From contig JAHRWT010000058.1 in NCBI GenBank assembly GCA_019105045.1, positions 1 to 58,050 of the forward strand: a stretch of DNA of 58,050 bases. Direction: 5' to 3'. The translations under genes were made by a program, and so were the position numbers. This document shows positions 17,608 to 29,046 of this stretch, piece by piece (position 1 is the first letter of the stretch; the number at the start of each line of letters is the position of its first letter). The stretch comes from Sterolibacterium sp. Its GTDB lineage: Bacteria; Pseudomonadota; Gammaproteobacteria; Burkholderiales; Rhodocyclaceae. A model generated the notes under the pieces. It saw only the letters and a list, made by a program, of their open reading frames with translations, ran no database searches and was not told the origin of the DNA.

Positions 17608-18522
17608 TCAGGCCGCCTGTGGGTAGAGATGCGCCACCCCGTGGGGCGCTTCCTCGACCCGCTCGTAGCTGACGAACTCCCAGGCGCTGGCATCCGCCAG
17701 CAAGGCGCGCAGCAATTGATTGTTGAGCGCATGGCCGGATTTGTGCGCCGTGAAAGCGGCCAGCAGGGGATGACCGACAATGTAGAGATCACCGATGGCA
17801 TCAAGCAATTTGTGCTTGGCGAATTCGTCGGCAAAACGCAGACCGTCGGCATTCAATACCCGGTATTCATCCATGACGATGGCGTTTTCCAGGCTGCCAC
17901 CCAGCGCCAGTCCCTGATCGCGCATGAACTCGACATCCTGGGTGAAGCCAAAGGTACGCGCCCGGGCGACTTCGCGCACATAGGAATTATCGGCAAAATC
18001 GATGCTGACCTGGGTGCCGGTACGCGCAACGGCGGGATGCTTGAAGTCAATCGAAAAGCTGAGACGATAACCGTCGTAAGGATCGAGGCGCGCCCATTTA
18101 TCGCCCTCTCTCACTTCAACCGGCTTCTTCACTCGCAAGAAACGCTTGGCCGCCTTCTGCTCTTCGATGCCTGCCGATTGCAGCAGAAACACGAAGGGGG
18201 CCGCGCTGCCATCCATGATCGGCAGCTCGGCGGCATCGACATCGATGTAGAGATTGTCGATGCCCAGCCCGGCCAGGGCAGACATCAGATGCTCTATGGT
18301 GCCAATCTTTGCCCCTCCCACTTCCAGGCAGGATGCCATGCGCGTATCACCCACCATCAGCGGATCGACTTTTAGATCAACCGGCTCGGGCAGGTCAACA
18401 CGCCGAAAGACGATGCCGGTATCCGGTGCCGCCGGGCGCAGAACGATGGTCACCTTGGCACCACTGTGCAGTCCCACGCCAGTGGCACGGACCAGGGTTT
18501 TCAAGGTGCGCTGTTTGAGCAT
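17608..18522 (-). CDS. lpxC: UDP-3-O-acyl-N-acetylglucosamine deacetylase
   Basis: LpxC performs the committed zinc-dependent deacetylation in lipid A synthesis. The 304-residue protein (E. coli has 305) shows the ligand H78 in [11 protein letters not shown], the [10 protein letters not shown] motif carrying the second histidine and the aspartate, and the C-terminal catalytic histidine region [13 protein letters not shown]. The frame is open further upstream, but the ATG at 18520-18522 gives the family N-terminus [20 protein letters not shown]. It follows ftsZ with a 135-bp gap, as in other proteobacteria. A small membrane-protein gene follows. Confidence 0.97.
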   Translation of the reverse strand: MLKQRTLKTLVRATGVGLHSGAKVTIVLRPAAPDTGIVFRRVDLPEPVDLKVDPLMVGDTRMASCLEVGGAKIGTIEHLMSALAGLGIDNLYIDVDAAELPIMDGSAAPFVFLLQSAGIEEQKAAKRFLRVKKPVEVREGDKWARLDPYDGYRLSFSIDFKHPAVARTGTQVSIDFADNSYVREVARARTFGFTQDVEFMRDQGLALGGSLENAIVMDEYRVLNADGLRFADEFAKHKLLDAIGDLYIVGHPLLAAFTAHKSGHALNNQLLRALLADASAWEFVSYERVEEAPHGVAHLYPQAA

Positions 18523-18657
18523 GACAGGAATGGCAGAAGAAGGGCAGTAAAAATGGCGACAAACCTGCACAACCAGGCCAGAATGCTGCAACAGGCGCCA
18601 TGTCAGGAGGCGAATTCTAACATGGCACCCGGCGGCATCTACTGGCCCTGAGCCGGA

Positions 18658-19824
18658 TCAATCCGCGTTTTTGCGCAAGAAAGTCGGGATGTCATAACCG
18701 CTGATGCCATTGTTGCGCATCTCGTCCACCACCGCATTGCGCGCGGTGCGACCCGACTGGAATACCGGCGGCAGTCCGTCCAGATCCTGGCTTGCCAGCG
18801 TGGCCACTTCGAAAGGCCGGTCGTCGGTACCCGTGCGCAGCGTCTGCACCATGCTGATCTCCGGCTTGGGCTGGCGTTTGGCCATGGCGCCCAGACCGGT
18901 GGCCACTACCGTGACACGCAGGTTGTCTTCCATGGTTTCTTCGCAGGCTGCACCAAAAATGATGGTGGCATCTGGCGCCGCATAATTGCGGATCGTGTTC
19001 ATCGCCTCCTTCACCTCCTTCATGCCCAGCGACTTGCTGGCGGTGATATTGACCAACACCCCCTTGGCGCCGGACAGCTCGATGCCTTCCAGCAGCGGGC
19101 TAGCCACCGCGCGCTCGGCAGCAATCCGCGCCCGGTCGACGCCCGAAGCCGTGGCCGAACCCATCATGGCCTTGCCCATTTCACCCATGACCGTGCGCAC
19201 GTCCTCGAAGTCCACGTTGACCAGCCCCGGTACGTTGATGATTTCGGCAATGCCGCCGACGGCATTTTTCAGCACGTCATCCGCCGATTTGAATGCATCG
19301 ACCATACTGACGTCCTCACCGAGAACTTCCATCAGTTTCTCGTTGAGGATGACAATCAATGAATCGACATTCTGGGTCAGTTCGGCCAGCCCCTGTTCGG
19401 CCAGTGACATGCGACGGCCTTCATACTCAAACGGCTTGGTGACCACGGCCACGGTCAGAATGCCCAGCTCCCGCGCCACCTCGGCAACGATCGGCGCCGC
19501 GCCGGTCCCCGTACCGCCACCCATGCCGGCAGTGACGAACACCATGTGTGCGCCTTGCAGCATTTCGGCAATGCGCTCCCGCTCCGACAGTGCCAGATCG
19601 CGGGCCTTTTCAGGCTTGCCACCCGCCCCCAGGCCCGGCCCAAGCTGCAGGCAGTAGGGCGCTGACGAATTGTTCAGCGCCTGGGCGTCGGTGTTCACGC
19701 AAATGAACTCGACGCCCTGCACACCCTCCCGGATCATGTGTTCGACGGCATTGCCGCCCGCGCCCCCGACACCGATCACCTTGATCACGGTGCCATTGGG
19801 GTCTTTGTCAATGATTTCAAACAT
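18658..19824 (-). CDS. ftsZ: Cell division protein FtsZ
   Basis: FtsZ is the tubulin-like GTPase forming the cytokinetic ring. The 388-residue protein has the GTP-binding tubulin signature GGGTGTG at 102-108 in a standard N-terminal domain, and the T7-loop region (NVDFEDVRTVM). A variable linker leads to the conserved C-terminal peptide DIPTFLRKNAD, which binds FtsA and ZipA. The start is decided by a strong AGGAGG site shortly upstream. The 142-bp spacer to ftsA probably allows extra transcription of ftsZ, but I see no convincing promoter there. Confidence 0.99.
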   Translation of the reverse strand: MFEIIDKDPNGTVIKVIGVGGAGGNAVEHMIREGVQGVEFICVNTDAQALNNSSAPYCLQLGPGLGAGGKPEKARDLALSERERIAEMLQGAHMVFVTAGMGGGTGTGAAPIVAEVARELGILTVAVVTKPFEYEGRRMSLAEQGLAELTQNVDSLIVILNEKLMEVLGEDVSMVDAFKSADDVLKNAVGGIAEIINVPGLVNVDFEDVRTVMGEMGKAMMGSATASGVDRARIAAERAVASPLLEGIELSGAKGVLVNITASKSLGMKEVKEAMNTIRNYAAPDATIIFGAACEETMEDNLRVTVVATGLGAMAKRQPKPEISMVQTLRTGTDDRPFEVATLASQDLDGLPPVFQSGRTARNAVVDEMRNNGISGYDIPTFLRKNAD

Positions 19825-19966
19825 GCTCGCCTCCTGGTTAGAACAACTGACTTACAAACACTCAATACGCAAACACTTGCCGCCCGACCCGCATCTTGCA
19901 CAGTCTTGCTGCAAAACCATAAACCGCTCAAAACCACCGGCAGACCCACCCTGCGCCTTGCCGGAT

Positions 19967-21196
19967 TCAGAAATTCTGTTCAAACCACGCCCTCATGCGC
20001 GCCAGCACTTGCGTAAAGGACTTTGGCCCCTGCGCCTTGAGTCCGCGCTTCTTCTGCGCCAATCCTTCCTGCAACAGACCCATCGCCGTCGAATAACGTG
20101 GGCTGCGCACCACTTCCTTGAGATTGCCTTCGTAGACCGGCGTCCCCTGCTTGACGGTATTGTGGAAAATCTCCTCACCCAACTGCACCATGCCCGGCAT
20201 CGCCGACGCCCCTCCCGTCAGCACAATGCCGGCACGCAGCAAACGCTCATAGCCGCTCTTGCGCAGCTCGTCTTCGACTTTCGTGAAGATTTCCTCGACG
20301 CGCGGCTGAATCACGCTGGCAAGCGTCTGCCGCGACAGCTTGGTCGCCGGGCGATCGCCCACGCCGGGCACTTCGAGCATTTCTTCGGCATCCGCCATCT
20401 GCTGCAAGGCATAGCCATAGCGAATCTTGATTTCCTCAGCATCCTGGGTCGACGTGCGCAAAGCGATGGCAATATCGTTGGTGATCTGCTCGCCGGCAAT
20501 CGGAATCACCGCCGTGTGGCGAATCGCGCCCTGCGAAAAAATCGCCACATCGGTTGTGCCGCCGCCGATATCGACCAGACAAACGCCCACTTCCTTTTCA
20601 TCGTCGGTCAGCACGGCATAGCCGGAAGCCAGCGGTTGCAGCACCAGATCGATGACTTCCAGACCGCATCGATGCACGCATTTGACGATGTTCTGCACCG
20701 AAGTCACCGCCCCGGTAACGATATGCACGCGCACTTCGAGACGGCGTGCATCCATGCCGATCGGTTCCTTGACGCCATCCTGGCCATCGACGATGAATTC
20801 CTGCACCAGCGTATGCAACAGCTTGTCATCGGCTGAAATCGGCGTGGCCTCGGCCGCTTCGATGGCACGCTGCACATCGAATTGGGTGACTTCCTTGTCA
20901 CGCACCACCGCCATACCATCAGAATCCTTGCTCTTGATGTGGCTGCCAGCAATCCCGGTATAGACATCCCTGACCTTGGCATTGGCCATCAGCTCGACTT
21001 CCTGGATGGCCCGCGAAATGGCATTGACCGTCGCCTCGATGTTGACCACGACGCCTTTTTTCAGCCCTTTCGACTCATGACTGCCCACGCCCAGCACGGA
21101 CAACTGGCCGTTATCGGCCAACTCGGCGACGATGGCGACGATCTTCGATGTACCGATGTCCAGTCCGACGATCAGTTCCCTGTTTTCCTTGCTCAT
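19967..21196 (-). CDS. ftsA: Cell division protein FtsA
   Basis: FtsA is the actin-like ATPase that tethers FtsZ filaments to the inner membrane and recruits later division proteins. The 409-residue protein has the ASKHA phosphate-1 loop LIVGLDIGTSKI near 8-19, the 1C domain in the middle, and phosphate-2 DIGGGTTDVAIF. The C-terminal amphipathic membrane-targeting helix (FTQVLARMRAWFEQNF) is intact. Its start overlaps the end of ftsQ by four bases, implying coupled translation in the order ftsQ-ftsA-ftsZ. Confidence 0.98.
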   Translation of the reverse strand: MSKENRELIVGLDIGTSKIVAIVAELADNGQLSVLGVGSHESKGLKKGVVVNIEATVNAISRAIQEVELMANAKVRDVYTGIAGSHIKSKDSDGMAVVRDKEVTQFDVQRAIEAAEATPISADDKLLHTLVQEFIVDGQDGVKEPIGMDARRLEVRVHIVTGAVTSVQNIVKCVHRCGLEVIDLVLQPLASGYAVLTDDEKEVGVCLVDIGGGTTDVAIFSQGAIRHTAVIPIAGEQITNDIAIALRTSTQDAEEIKIRYGYALQQMADAEEMLEVPGVGDRPATKLSRQTLASVIQPRVEEIFTKVEDELRKSGYERLLRAGIVLTGGASAMPGMVQLGEEIFHNTVKQGTPVYEGNLKEVVRSPRYSTAMGLLQEGLAQKKRGLKAQGPKSFTQVLARMRAWFEQNF

Positions 21197-22116
21197 GTAT
21201 TGCCTTTACCTGAAACCGATGCAACGCCCTGGACAACGTCCTGAGCGACAATTTTTCTTGCCTTCTCCTGATGGGGCGCACGCATATGCACGGCGAAACC
21301 GCTGGGATAACGCATGTCGATGGCCGCGATCTGCGATTCCAGTCGCGCCTGTACCGCAGCGTAAGTCCCAACGAAACGCTCGAACCGCTCCTCTATGGAA
21401 TGACTGTCCTGGTCGCGCCCCAACTCCAGCAGCAAGCCATCATCGAGCTTCAGCTGCCAGGCCTGGCGCGGCGAAAGCAGCACCGTGCGGGCTGTACGAC
21501 CGAGCGGCGAGAGCATTTTGTTGAAGCCGGCATAGTGCGCGAGAATCTGCGGCGCACTGCCTTCCGGACCGCCGAACAGCGGCAACCTCTGCTGGCTGCC
21601 GGCCAGTACCGCGTTGAACACTTCGCCTTGCTGATTCACCAGGCGCATTTCGCCGCTGCTCTGCCGCCAGCGGGCAACCGCAACATGCTCCTCGACCTCG
21701 ATTTCCAGCGTATCTGGCCAATAACGCCGCACCGAAGCCTTGCGTACCCAGGGCAGTTTTTCAAACGAGCGGCGGATGCCATCCAGGTCAACGGTAAAGA
21801 AATTCCCGCCCAACGAATGCTGAACGGCGTACTCGACCTGGGTTTGCGTGACCTGGTCGATCGGACTATTCACCACCACCTGCTTCAGCGGAAACAACGG
21901 CAGACGCACAACGGCCAGCAGCAAGGCATAGCTCAGGGCCAGAATGCCAAACAGCAGCAAGGTATCGGCAACGATATTCATCAGCGGCGGCCGGTCCCAG
22001 AAGCCCTCCATCGCCGGACGCGGCTTGCGCCGCCGCTCGACACGCGGGCGCGCGGCCGCAGCCGCCTTGCGGGCGGCGGGCCTCAACCGGGAAAGATCGA
22101 CCAGCCTAGTCAACAC
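21193..22116 (-). CDS. ftsQ: Cell division protein FtsQ
   Basis: FtsQ is a bitopic divisome scaffold that binds FtsB/FtsL. From the GTG at 22114-22116, which overlaps the ddl stop, the protein has 307 residues. It begins with an Arg/Ala-rich cytoplasmic tail of about 45 residues, followed by one membrane helix at about 47-68. A POTRA domain ([20 protein letters not shown]) and the beta domain follow. An internal ATG at 22009-22011 ([16 protein letters not shown]) would remove the basic tail and resembles the N-terminus seen in relatives, so the start is uncertain. The body of the gene is not in doubt. Confidence 0.95.
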   Translation of the reverse strand: MLTRLVDLSRLRPAARKAAAAARPRVERRRKPRPAMEGFWDRPPLMNIVADTLLLFGILALSYALLLAVVRLPLFPLKQVVVNSPIDQVTQTQVEYAVQHSLGGNFFTVDLDGIRRSFEKLPWVRKASVRRYWPDTLEIEVEEHVAVARWRQSSGEMRLVNQQGEVFNAVLAGSQQRLPLFGGPEGSAPQILAHYAGFNKMLSPLGRTARTVLLSPRQAWQLKLDDGLLLELGRDQDSHSIEERFERFVGTYAAVQARLESQIAAIDMRYPSGFAVHMRAPHQEKARKIVAQDVVQGVASVSGKGNT

Positions 22117-23050
22117 GAGCCTCCGCCAGTATCTGCAGAATCAGTTCACCAAAATCCAGACCTGCTGCGCGGGCAGCCATAGGCACCAGGGAATGATCGG
22201 TCATGCCCGGCGCGGTATTCACTTCCAGAAAATAGGGATTGCCCTGGCGATCGAGCATCAGATCGACCCGCCCCCAGCCACGACCGCCCAGCACACTGAA
22301 GGCTTGCAGTGCCAGCACACCGAGCGCCTGTTCCTGCTCGGCTGGCAAACCACAGGGGCACAGATATTGAGTGGCATCGCTCAGATACTTGGCGTCGTAA
22401 TCGTAATACTCGCCCGCAGGTACGATGCGGATCATGGGCAACACCTGCAACCTGCCGGCGCGCTCGATGATGGCAAGGGTATATTCGCCGGCATCGACGA
22501 ACCGCTCGGCCAGCACCAGCGGATCATATTGCGCAGCCGTGGCATAGGCCGCCGCCAACCCGCCAGGAGTCTTGACCTTGCTGATGCCGATGCTCGAACC
22601 TTCATTGGCCGGCTTGACGAATATCGGCAATCCCAGCCGGCGTTCAACTGCAGCAAAATCGCTGTCTGCATCGAGCAGTACATAATCAGGCACCGGGATA
22701 CCCGCGGCCTGCCAGACCAGTTTGGTTCGCCATTTGTCCATGGCCAGTGCAGAGGCCAGCACACCGCTGCCGGTATAGGGAATCTTCAGCCACTCCAGGG
22801 CACCCTGCAGCTTGCCATCCTCGCCACCCTGCCCATGCAGCGCGATGAAAACCCGCTGATAGCCTTCGCTGCGCAGCAGTGACAGCGGCTTGTCGCTTGG
22901 ATCGAAGGCATGTGCATCCACCCCCGCTGCCCGCAGGGCGGCGAGCACAGCCACGCCGCTTTTCAGCGACACTTCGCGCTCGGCCGAATCGCCACCGAAC
23001 ATGACGGCAACCTTGCCAAAATCATGCTCACGCCTAACCTGCTGTTTCAA
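22106..23050 (-). CDS. ddl: D-alanine--D-alanine ligase
   Basis: Ddl makes the D-Ala-D-Ala dipeptide that MurF adds to the peptidoglycan precursor. The 314-residue ATP-grasp protein has the N-terminal [17 protein letters not shown] signature, [32 protein letters not shown] and the C-terminal [20 protein letters not shown] motif with metal ligands. It has the DdlB position inside the dcw cluster between murB and ftsQ. Its start overlaps murB by 17 bases. Confidence 0.97.
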   Translation of the reverse strand: MKQQVRREHDFGKVAVMFGGDSAEREVSLKSGVAVLAALRAAGVDAHAFDPSDKPLSLLRSEGYQRVFIALHGQGGEDGKLQGALEWLKIPYTGSGVLASALAMDKWRTKLVWQAAGIPVPDYVLLDADSDFAAVERRLGLPIFVKPANEGSSIGISKVKTPGGLAAAYATAAQYDPLVLAERFVDAGEYTLAIIERAGRLQVLPMIRIVPAGEYYDYDAKYLSDATQYLCPCGLPAEQEQALGVLALQAFSVLGGRGWGRVDLMLDRQGNPYFLEVNTAPGMTDHSLVPMAARAAGLDFGELILQILAEARVD

Positions 23051-23987
23051 GTTTTTCTCCCACGATGCGCACTTCCGGAACCAGCTCGATGTCGAATTTT
23101 TCTCTGACTGTCGCCTGAATCTGACCGACTAGCATTTCTATCTCAGTTGCACTGGCCCTGTTCTCTGGATTAACGACAAAATTGGCGTGCATTTCCGAAA
23201 CTCGCGCACCGCCGATGGCATGACCTTTCAAACCGGCCGCCTCGATCAAACGGGCGGCATGGTCCCCCGGCGGATTGCGGAATACCGAACCGGCATTCGG
23301 CTGACTCAGCGGCTGGGTGGCAATCCGCCGCTCCAGCAACTGTTTGATCCGTGCGCGCGCCGTCGCGCTGTCGCCCGCCGGAAAACGCAACCAGGCGGCG
23401 GCAAACCATTCATCGCTGGCGGCGCGCAGAGCAACATGGCGATAGGCCACGGCAAACTCGTCCGGCCCGCGTTCATGACATCGTCCCTGGCGATCGACCA
23501 TCAGCACGCGCACCACATGCTGCCAGGTTTCACCGCCATGACAGCCCGCATTCATGGCCAGGGCGCCGCCCAGACTCCCCGGAATGCCCGCCAGGAATTC
23601 GCCTGCGGCACACCCCTGATTGGCGACAAAGCGCGCCAGCTTGGGACTGGCCACACCGGCTTCGGCATACACCAGACCATCCTCCTGCATACACAAACGG
23701 TTCAGACTGCCGTGAGTGAAGATCACCGTGCCATTGAAGCCGCCGTCACGCACCAGCAGATTGGAACCCAGACCGACGAACAGCACGGGCTCACCGGCTT
23801 GCAACGTCGCCAGAAAGGCACACAGATCCGCCAGATCTGCCGGAAAATACGCGCGGGCCGCAGGGCCGCCAGCCCGCCAGGAAACGTGCCGCGCCATCGG
23901 CTCATCAAGACGCAAGACGCCCCGCAAGACAGGCGGCGCTGCGTCTTGCGGATCGGTTACTTGAGGGTCAGCCTGCGCGCTCATCAT
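23034..23987 (-). CDS. murB: UDP-N-acetylenolpyruvoylglucosamine reductase
   Basis: MurB is the FAD- and NADPH-dependent enzyme that reduces enolpyruvyl-UDP-GlcNAc to UDP-MurNAc. The 317-residue protein shows the FAD-binding stretch [40 protein letters not shown], the catalytic serine in [10 protein letters not shown], and the C-terminal glutamate in VPEVRIVGE. The start ATG follows immediately after the murC stop (TGAATG), so translation is coupled. A second ATG lies one codon in. The Pro/Gln-rich first 20 residues are variable. Confidence 0.97.
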   Translation of the reverse strand: MMSAQADPQVTDPQDAAPPVLRGVLRLDEPMARHVSWRAGGPAARAYFPADLADLCAFLATLQAGEPVLFVGLGSNLLVRDGGFNGTVIFTHGSLNRLCMQEDGLVYAEAGVASPKLARFVANQGCAAGEFLAGIPGSLGGALAMNAGCHGGETWQHVVRVLMVDRQGRCHERGPDEFAVAYRHVALRAASDEWFAAAWLRFPAGDSATARARIKQLLERRIATQPLSQPNAGSVFRNPPGDHAARLIEAAGLKGHAIGGARVSEMHANFVVNPENRASATEIEMLVGQIQATVREKFDIELVPEVRIVGEKLETAG

Positions 23988-25397
23988 TCAAACCGTACCA
24001 CTGGCCACCTTGCCGGCGACCTGACCAATCGAGCCGGCCCCCATGGTAATCACCACATCGCCATCACGCGCGGCATCGAAGATGGCTTGCGGCATGGCGG
24101 CAATGTCATCGACAAAAACCGGCTCGACCTTGCCGGCCACCCGCACTGCCCGCGTCAGACTGCGCCCATCGGCGGCCACGATGGGCACTTCGCCTGCGGC
24201 ATAGACTTCGCTCAACAGCAAGGCATCGAAACCTGACAACACCTTGACGAAATCCTCGAAGCAGTCTCGCGTGCGCGTATAACGATGCGGCTGGAAAGCC
24301 AACAGCAGGCGGCGCTCCGGGAAAGCGCCGCGCGCAGCCGACAGAACGGCAGCCACTTCGGTGGGATGGTGGCCGTAGTCATCGATCAAGGTGAACTGGC
24401 CACCGCCGGCGGCTGCCGGTACGGCAATCTCGCCATGACGCTGGAAGCGCCGGCCAACCCCCTTGAATTCAGCCAGCGCCCTGAGAACGGCCGCATCATC
24501 GATACCGATCTCGCTGGCCACGGCAATTGCTGCCAGTGCGTTCAGTACATTGTGGCGACCGGGAATATTCAGCACCACCGCCATGCGCTGCGTGCTGCCA
24601 TTGACCCGCACACAATCAAAGTGCATCTGGCTGCCCACGGCACGGATGTTTTCGGCCCAGATATTGACCCCCGAAGCGGCATCAAAACCATAGGTAATGA
24701 TTTGCTTGCTCAACTGCGGCAAGATTTCGCGCACATTGGCATCATCCACGCAGAGCACGGCCATGCCATAAAAAGGCAGCCGCTGCAGAAAATCGATGAA
24801 GGCCTGCCGCAACCGGCCAAGGTCATGGTCGTAAGTTTCCATGTGATCGGCATCGATGTTGGTGACCACCGAAATCACTGGCGACAGGCAGAGGAAGGAG
24901 GCATCCGATTCGTCCGCCTCGGCCACCAGAAAATCGCCCTGGCCAAGCTGGGCGTTGGCATCGGCCGCATTCAGCTTGCCGCCGATGACGAACGTCGGGT
25001 CCAGCCCACCTTCAGCCAGGATGCTGGCGATCAGGCTGGTGGTAGTGGTCTTGCCATGCGAGCCGGCTACGGCAATGCCCTGCTTGAAACGCATCAGCTC
25101 GGCCAGCATTTGCGCGCGCGGCACCACCGGAATCTTGCGCTCACGCGCCGCCAGCACTTCCGGATTGTCGGTCTTGATGGCCGTCGACACCACCACGGCA
25201 TCGGCCGTCGCCACGTTTTCTGCGGCATGGCCCTGCACCACCTGCACGCCCAGCCCGCTCAAGCGCCGGGTGGCGGCATTCACACCGAGATCCGAGCCGC
25301 TGACCTCGAAACCTTGGGTCGCCAGCACTTCGGCAATGCCGCTCATGCCCACGCCACCGATGCCGACAAAATGTATACGCCTGACCTTGTGTTTCAT
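23988..25397 (-). CDS. murC: UDP-N-acetylmuramate--L-alanine ligase
   Basis: MurC adds the first amino acid, L-alanine, to UDP-MurNAc. The protein of about 469 residues has the N-terminal UDP-binding [19 protein letters not shown], the Mur-ligase ATP loop [10 protein letters not shown], and the central and C-terminal domains with [12 protein letters not shown] and FQPHRYTR. The ATG at 25395-25397 overlaps the murG stop by four bases and has GGGAG upstream; a longer reading from six codons earlier is less likely. Confidence 0.98.
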   Translation of the reverse strand: MKHKVRRIHFVGIGGVGMSGIAEVLATQGFEVSGSDLGVNAATRRLSGLGVQVVQGHAAENVATADAVVVSTAIKTDNPEVLAARERKIPVVPRAQMLAELMRFKQGIAVAGSHGKTTTTSLIASILAEGGLDPTFVIGGKLNAADANAQLGQGDFLVAEADESDASFLCLSPVISVVTNIDADHMETYDHDLGRLRQAFIDFLQRLPFYGMAVLCVDDANVREILPQLSKQIITYGFDAASGVNIWAENIRAVGSQMHFDCVRVNGSTQRMAVVLNIPGRHNVLNALAAIAVASEIGIDDAAVLRALAEFKGVGRRFQRHGEIAVPAAAGGGQFTLIDDYGHHPTEVAAVLSAARGAFPERRLLLAFQPHRYTRTRDCFEDFVKVLSGFDALLLSEVYAAGEVPIVAADGRSLTRAVRVAGKVEPVFVDDIAAMPQAIFDAARDGDVVITMGAGSIGQVAGKVASGTV

Positions 25398-26461
25398 TGT
25401 CCCAGCTCCCTGCATGTCTGCACCACACTTGCCGTTGCCTCCGGCCGCGCCAAGCGTCGCGCCTGCTCGGCCATCTGCCGCAACGCTTCGCGCGGTGTGC
25501 CCAGCAACTCGGCCAATCTGGCCGCCGTCAGTTCGCTTTGCGGCAGCAGCACCGCCGCGCCGGCATCGGCCAGAAAACGCGCATTGCTGGTTTGGTGGTC
25601 ATCCACCGCGTAAGGAAAAGGCACCAGGATGCTGGCCACACCGGCGGCTGCCAGTTCGGCAATGGTGAGCGCGCCGGCGCGACAGATCACCAGATCGGCC
25701 TGGGCATAGGCGCTTGCCATGTCCTGAATGAAGGCCCGGCAATCCGCCTGCACGCCAGCCTGCGCATAGGCTGCGCGCAGTGCCTCGATATTTCGCTCAC
25801 CCGCCTGATGAATCACCTGCGGCCGCTCACCGGCATCCAACAAGGCCAAGGCCGCCGGCAGGATGTGATTGAGTGCCACCGCGCCAAGACTGCCGCCGAT
25901 CACCAACACGCGCAGCGGCTCACCGGCATCTGCCCGTTGCTGATAGCGCAATGCCGGGGGCGGCAGGGCAGCAATCTCGACACGCACGGGATTACCGACC
26001 CAGACGGCTTTTTTCAGCACCTGCGGAAAACCGCTGAGCACCCGATCTGCCACACCGGCCAGTACACGATTGGCCAGACCAGCCACGGAATTCTGTTCAT
26101 GAACGACCAGCGGGATGCCTTTCAGCACGGCCATCATGCCCGCCGGAAAACTGACGAATCCCCCCAGACCAATCACCACGTCCGGCTTCACTTCACCCAG
26201 TCGGCGCCAGGCGCCCGCAAAGCCCCGCAGCAGATTGAACGGCAGCAACAATTTGCGCAACCAACCCTTGCCACGCAAGGCATCGAAGCGCAGTTCAGCC
26301 ATCTCGAAACCATGCGCCGGCACCAGTCGTGCCTCCATGCCCTGCGGATTACCCAGCCAGACCACCCGCCAGCCCGCCGCCCGCATGGCTTCGGCCACCG
26401 CCAGTCCCGGGAAGATATGCCCCCCCGTGCCGCCTGCCATGACCAGCAGTGTCTTGCTCAT
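25394..26461 (-). CDS. murG: Lipid II synthase MurG
   Basis: MurG is a membrane-associated GT-B glycosyltransferase that transfers GlcNAc from UDP-GlcNAc to lipid I, making lipid II at the cytoplasmic face. The 355-residue protein has the acceptor-side loops [19 protein letters not shown] at about 8-26 and [16 protein letters not shown], and the donor-side VIGGSLGA and [15 protein letters not shown] motifs. It overlaps ftsW and murC by four bases at each end. Confidence 0.98.
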   Translation of the reverse strand: MSKTLLVMAGGTGGHIFPGLAVAEAMRAAGWRVVWLGNPQGMEARLVPAHGFEMAELRFDALRGKGWLRKLLLPFNLLRGFAGAWRRLGEVKPDVVIGLGGFVSFPAGMMAVLKGIPLVVHEQNSVAGLANRVLAGVADRVLSGFPQVLKKAVWVGNPVRVEIAALPPPALRYQQRADAGEPLRVLVIGGSLGAVALNHILPAALALLDAGERPQVIHQAGERNIEALRAAYAQAGVQADCRAFIQDMASAYAQADLVICRAGALTIAELAAAGVASILVPFPYAVDDHQTSNARFLADAGAAVLLPQSELTAARLAELLGTPREALRQMAEQARRLARPEATASVVQTCRELGQ

Positions 26462-27618
26462 GCCCGCCCTCCACGCATCAGCAGCCGGTTTTCGTAATCG
26501 ATGCGCAAGAGGATTGCCAGCGTCACGCAGTTGGCAAAAATCCCCGAACCGCCAAAACTCATCAACGGCAAAGTCAAGCCTTTGGTAGGCAAGAGGCCCA
26601 TGTTCACCCCCATGTTGATGAAGGACTGCACGCCGATCCAGATGCCGATGCCTTGCGCCACCAGTCCGGAATAGATGCGATCGAGCACCAGCGCCTGGCG
26701 ACCGATGACGAAAGCGCGCTGCACCAGCAGAGCGAACATGCCGATGACAACAACCACACCGACAAAACCAAGCTCCTCGGCAATCACCGCCAGCAGAAAA
26801 TCTGTATGGGCCTCAGGCAGATAGAACAGTTTTTCGACACTGGCTCCCAGCCCAACGCCGAACCATTCGCCCCGACCAAAGGCAATCAAGGCGTGCGATA
26901 GCTGATAGCCCTTGCCAAAAGCATCCTGCCAGGGATCCATGAAACCGAAGATGCGTTCTCGCCGGTAGGGGGAAACCCAGATCAGCACGACAAATCCGAC
27001 CAGCAACACCAGCACCAGCGCACTGAAAATGCGCACATTGATGCCACCCAGAAACAGGATCCCCATGGCGATGGCAATGATCACCACGAAAGCGCCGAAG
27101 TCTGGTTCGCGCAGCAACAGAAAACCCACCAGCAGCATGACCGCTGCCATCGGCACGAAGCCACGCATGAAAGACCCCATGTCGGCCAGCTTGCGCGAGG
27201 TGTAATCCGCCGCATAGAGAACGGCGAACAGCTTCATCAATTCAGAAGGCTGGAGATTGACCACACCCAGCGGCAGCCAGCGCTGCGAGCCATTCACCGA
27301 ACGTCCGACATGTGGAATCAGCACCAGCACCAACAGGGCGATTCCCCCCAGAAACAGCCAGGGCGCCACTTTCTGCCAGAAGCGTAACGGCATCTGGAAA
27401 ACCACTGCCGCAGAGATCAGGCCGACGGCCAGAAACACCGCATGACGAATCAAAAAATAGACCGACTGGTGACCAGTGAATTTGCTGCCTTCCGCCGTGG
27501 CAATCGAGGCCGAATAGACCATGACCAACCCCAGCATCAACAGCGCCAGCGCAGGCCAGAGCAGCAACGGATCGTACTCCTGCTGACCAGCGCGCTGCCG
27601 CGACACGGTGAGCGTCAT
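26458..27618 (-). CDS. ftsW: Septal peptidoglycan polymerase FtsW
   Basis: FtsW is a SEDS-family multi-pass membrane protein that polymerises septal glycan from lipid II together with FtsI. The 386-residue protein has about ten hydrophobic segments. Family motifs include [18 protein letters not shown] and, near the C-terminus, [21 protein letters not shown]. The gene is fully overlapped by four bases with murD upstream and murG downstream, keeping lipid II synthesis and use in one transcript. Confidence 0.98.
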   Translation of the reverse strand: MTLTVSRQRAGQQEYDPLLLWPALALLMLGLVMVYSASIATAEGSKFTGHQSVYFLIRHAVFLAVGLISAAVVFQMPLRFWQKVAPWLFLGGIALLVLVLIPHVGRSVNGSQRWLPLGVVNLQPSELMKLFAVLYAADYTSRKLADMGSFMRGFVPMAAVMLLVGFLLLREPDFGAFVVIIAIAMGILFLGGINVRIFSALVLVLLVGFVVLIWVSPYRRERIFGFMDPWQDAFGKGYQLSHALIAFGRGEWFGVGLGASVEKLFYLPEAHTDFLLAVIAEELGFVGVVVVIGMFALLVQRAFVIGRQALVLDRIYSGLVAQGIGIWIGVQSFINMGVNMGLLPTKGLTLPLMSFGGSGIFANCVTLAILLRIDYENRLLMRGGRA

Positions 27619-29033
27619 GCAGCACCTCCGTTTGTGGCCAACGCCTGCACGGCTGCGATGAAAACCTCGGCTCGGTGCGCATAGTTGCGGTACATGTCAA
27701 AACTGGCACATGCCGGCGAAAGCAACACGGCATCACCCGGCTGCGCTGCCGCGCTGGCCAGCCGCACCGCCTCGTCCATATCCGCAGCCTGGATCAGACT
27801 TGTGCGGCCAGCTTGCAAGACGACCTCGATCAGCGAGGCATCGCGGCCGAGCAGCACCACGGCGCGCGCATGTTGCGCCACCGCCGGCGCCAGCGGCGAG
27901 AAATCCTGTCCTTTGCCATCGCCGCCGGCAATCAGCACGGTCTTGCCTCCCGCTGCCGGCAAGCCTCCCTGCAGCGCGGCAACGGTTGCGCCGACGTTGG
28001 TGCCTTTGGAGTCATCGTAGTAGCGCACGCCCTTGATTTCTGCAACGAACTCGACCCGATGCGGCAGACCGCGAAATCCCAGCAAACCGTCAAGCAGCCG
28101 CGCCATGGGCAGACCCAGCGCATGACACAGGGCCAGTGCCGCCAACGCATTGGCCGCATTGTGCAGTCCCGGCAACGGCAGGCGCGACAGGGGCAGCAGG
28201 AAACTGTCACCCTGCACCAACCAGGGATCATTGTCCTGCGGATCGGAAGACCGGCTGCGCAAACCGAAATCTTCCAGCATACCCGGCGCATCCAGGCCAA
28301 AACCAAGCAGCCAGCGGCCATCGCGGGCCATGCGCTTGACACGCGCATCCTGACGATTGAGCACCTGCACGCCGTCACCATCGAAAATCCGCGCTTTTAC
28401 GCTGGCGTATTCATCCAGATCGATATAACGATCCAGATGATCGTCGCTGATGTTCAGCACGGCCGCCACATCTGCATACAGGGTATCGAGAGTTTCCAGC
28501 TGAAAACTCGATAGCTCCAGCACCCAGATTTCCGGCAGCTTGCCACTGTCCAGACGATTCATCAGCGCATCCAGAGCAGCCGGTGAAATGTTGCCAGCCA
28601 GCTCGGTATCGCGCCCCGCCGCCCGGCACAGATGCGCGGTCAGCGTCGCTGTCGTCGTTTTGCCATTGGTGCCGGTGATGGCAATGAGGCGGCATTGATG
28701 GCGCACACCCAGCTCTCGCAGGGCTTGGGCAAACAATTCGATTTCACCCACGACCCGGATACCACGCGCACGCGCCTCGAAGACCACCATCTGCCCTGGC
28801 GAGACACCCGGTGACAGCGCCAGCACATCGATATCCGCCAGCAAGCGCTTGTCAAAGGCACCGGCAACGAACTCAGCCTCGGGCCAGGCGGCCTGCAGTT
28901 GTGCCAGGCCCGGCGGCGTTGTCCGGGTATCGGCCACGCGCACGCGCGCACCCTGGCGCAAGCACCAGCGCGCCATGGCCAGCCCGGATTCACCCAGGCC
29001 CAGGATCAACACGTGTGTGCCCTGTAGTTTCAT
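27615..29033 (-). CDS. murD: UDP-N-acetylmuramoyl-L-alanine--D-glutamate ligase
   Basis: MurD adds D-glutamate to the growing UDP-MurNAc peptide. The 472-residue protein has an N-terminal Rossmann-like domain ([17 protein letters not shown]), the ATP loop [20 protein letters not shown] in the central domain, and the C-terminal [19 protein letters not shown] and [20 protein letters not shown] motifs. It starts 13 bases after mraY. Confidence 0.98.
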   Translation of the reverse strand: MKLQGTHVLILGLGESGLAMARWCLRQGARVRVADTRTTPPGLAQLQAAWPEAEFVAGAFDKRLLADIDVLALSPGVSPGQMVVFEARARGIRVVGEIELFAQALRELGVRHQCRLIAITGTNGKTTTATLTAHLCRAAGRDTELAGNISPAALDALMNRLDSGKLPEIWVLELSSFQLETLDTLYADVAAVLNISDDHLDRYIDLDEYASVKARIFDGDGVQVLNRQDARVKRMARDGRWLLGFGLDAPGMLEDFGLRSRSSDPQDNDPWLVQGDSFLLPLSRLPLPGLHNAANALAALALCHALGLPMARLLDGLLGFRGLPHRVEFVAEIKGVRYYDDSKGTNVGATVAALQGGLPAAGGKTVLIAGGDGKGQDFSPLAPAVAQHARAVVLLGRDASLIEVVLQAGRTSLIQAADMDEAVRLASAAAQPGDAVLLSPACASFDMYRNYAHRAEVFIAAVQALATNGGAA

Positions 29034-29046
29034 TTCCCGTCTCTGC

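Noticed and set aside
24285-25613. 442-codon plus-strand frame opposite murC and murG
   Set aside because: Antisense shadow across two overlapping essential genes; no domain or ribosome binding site.
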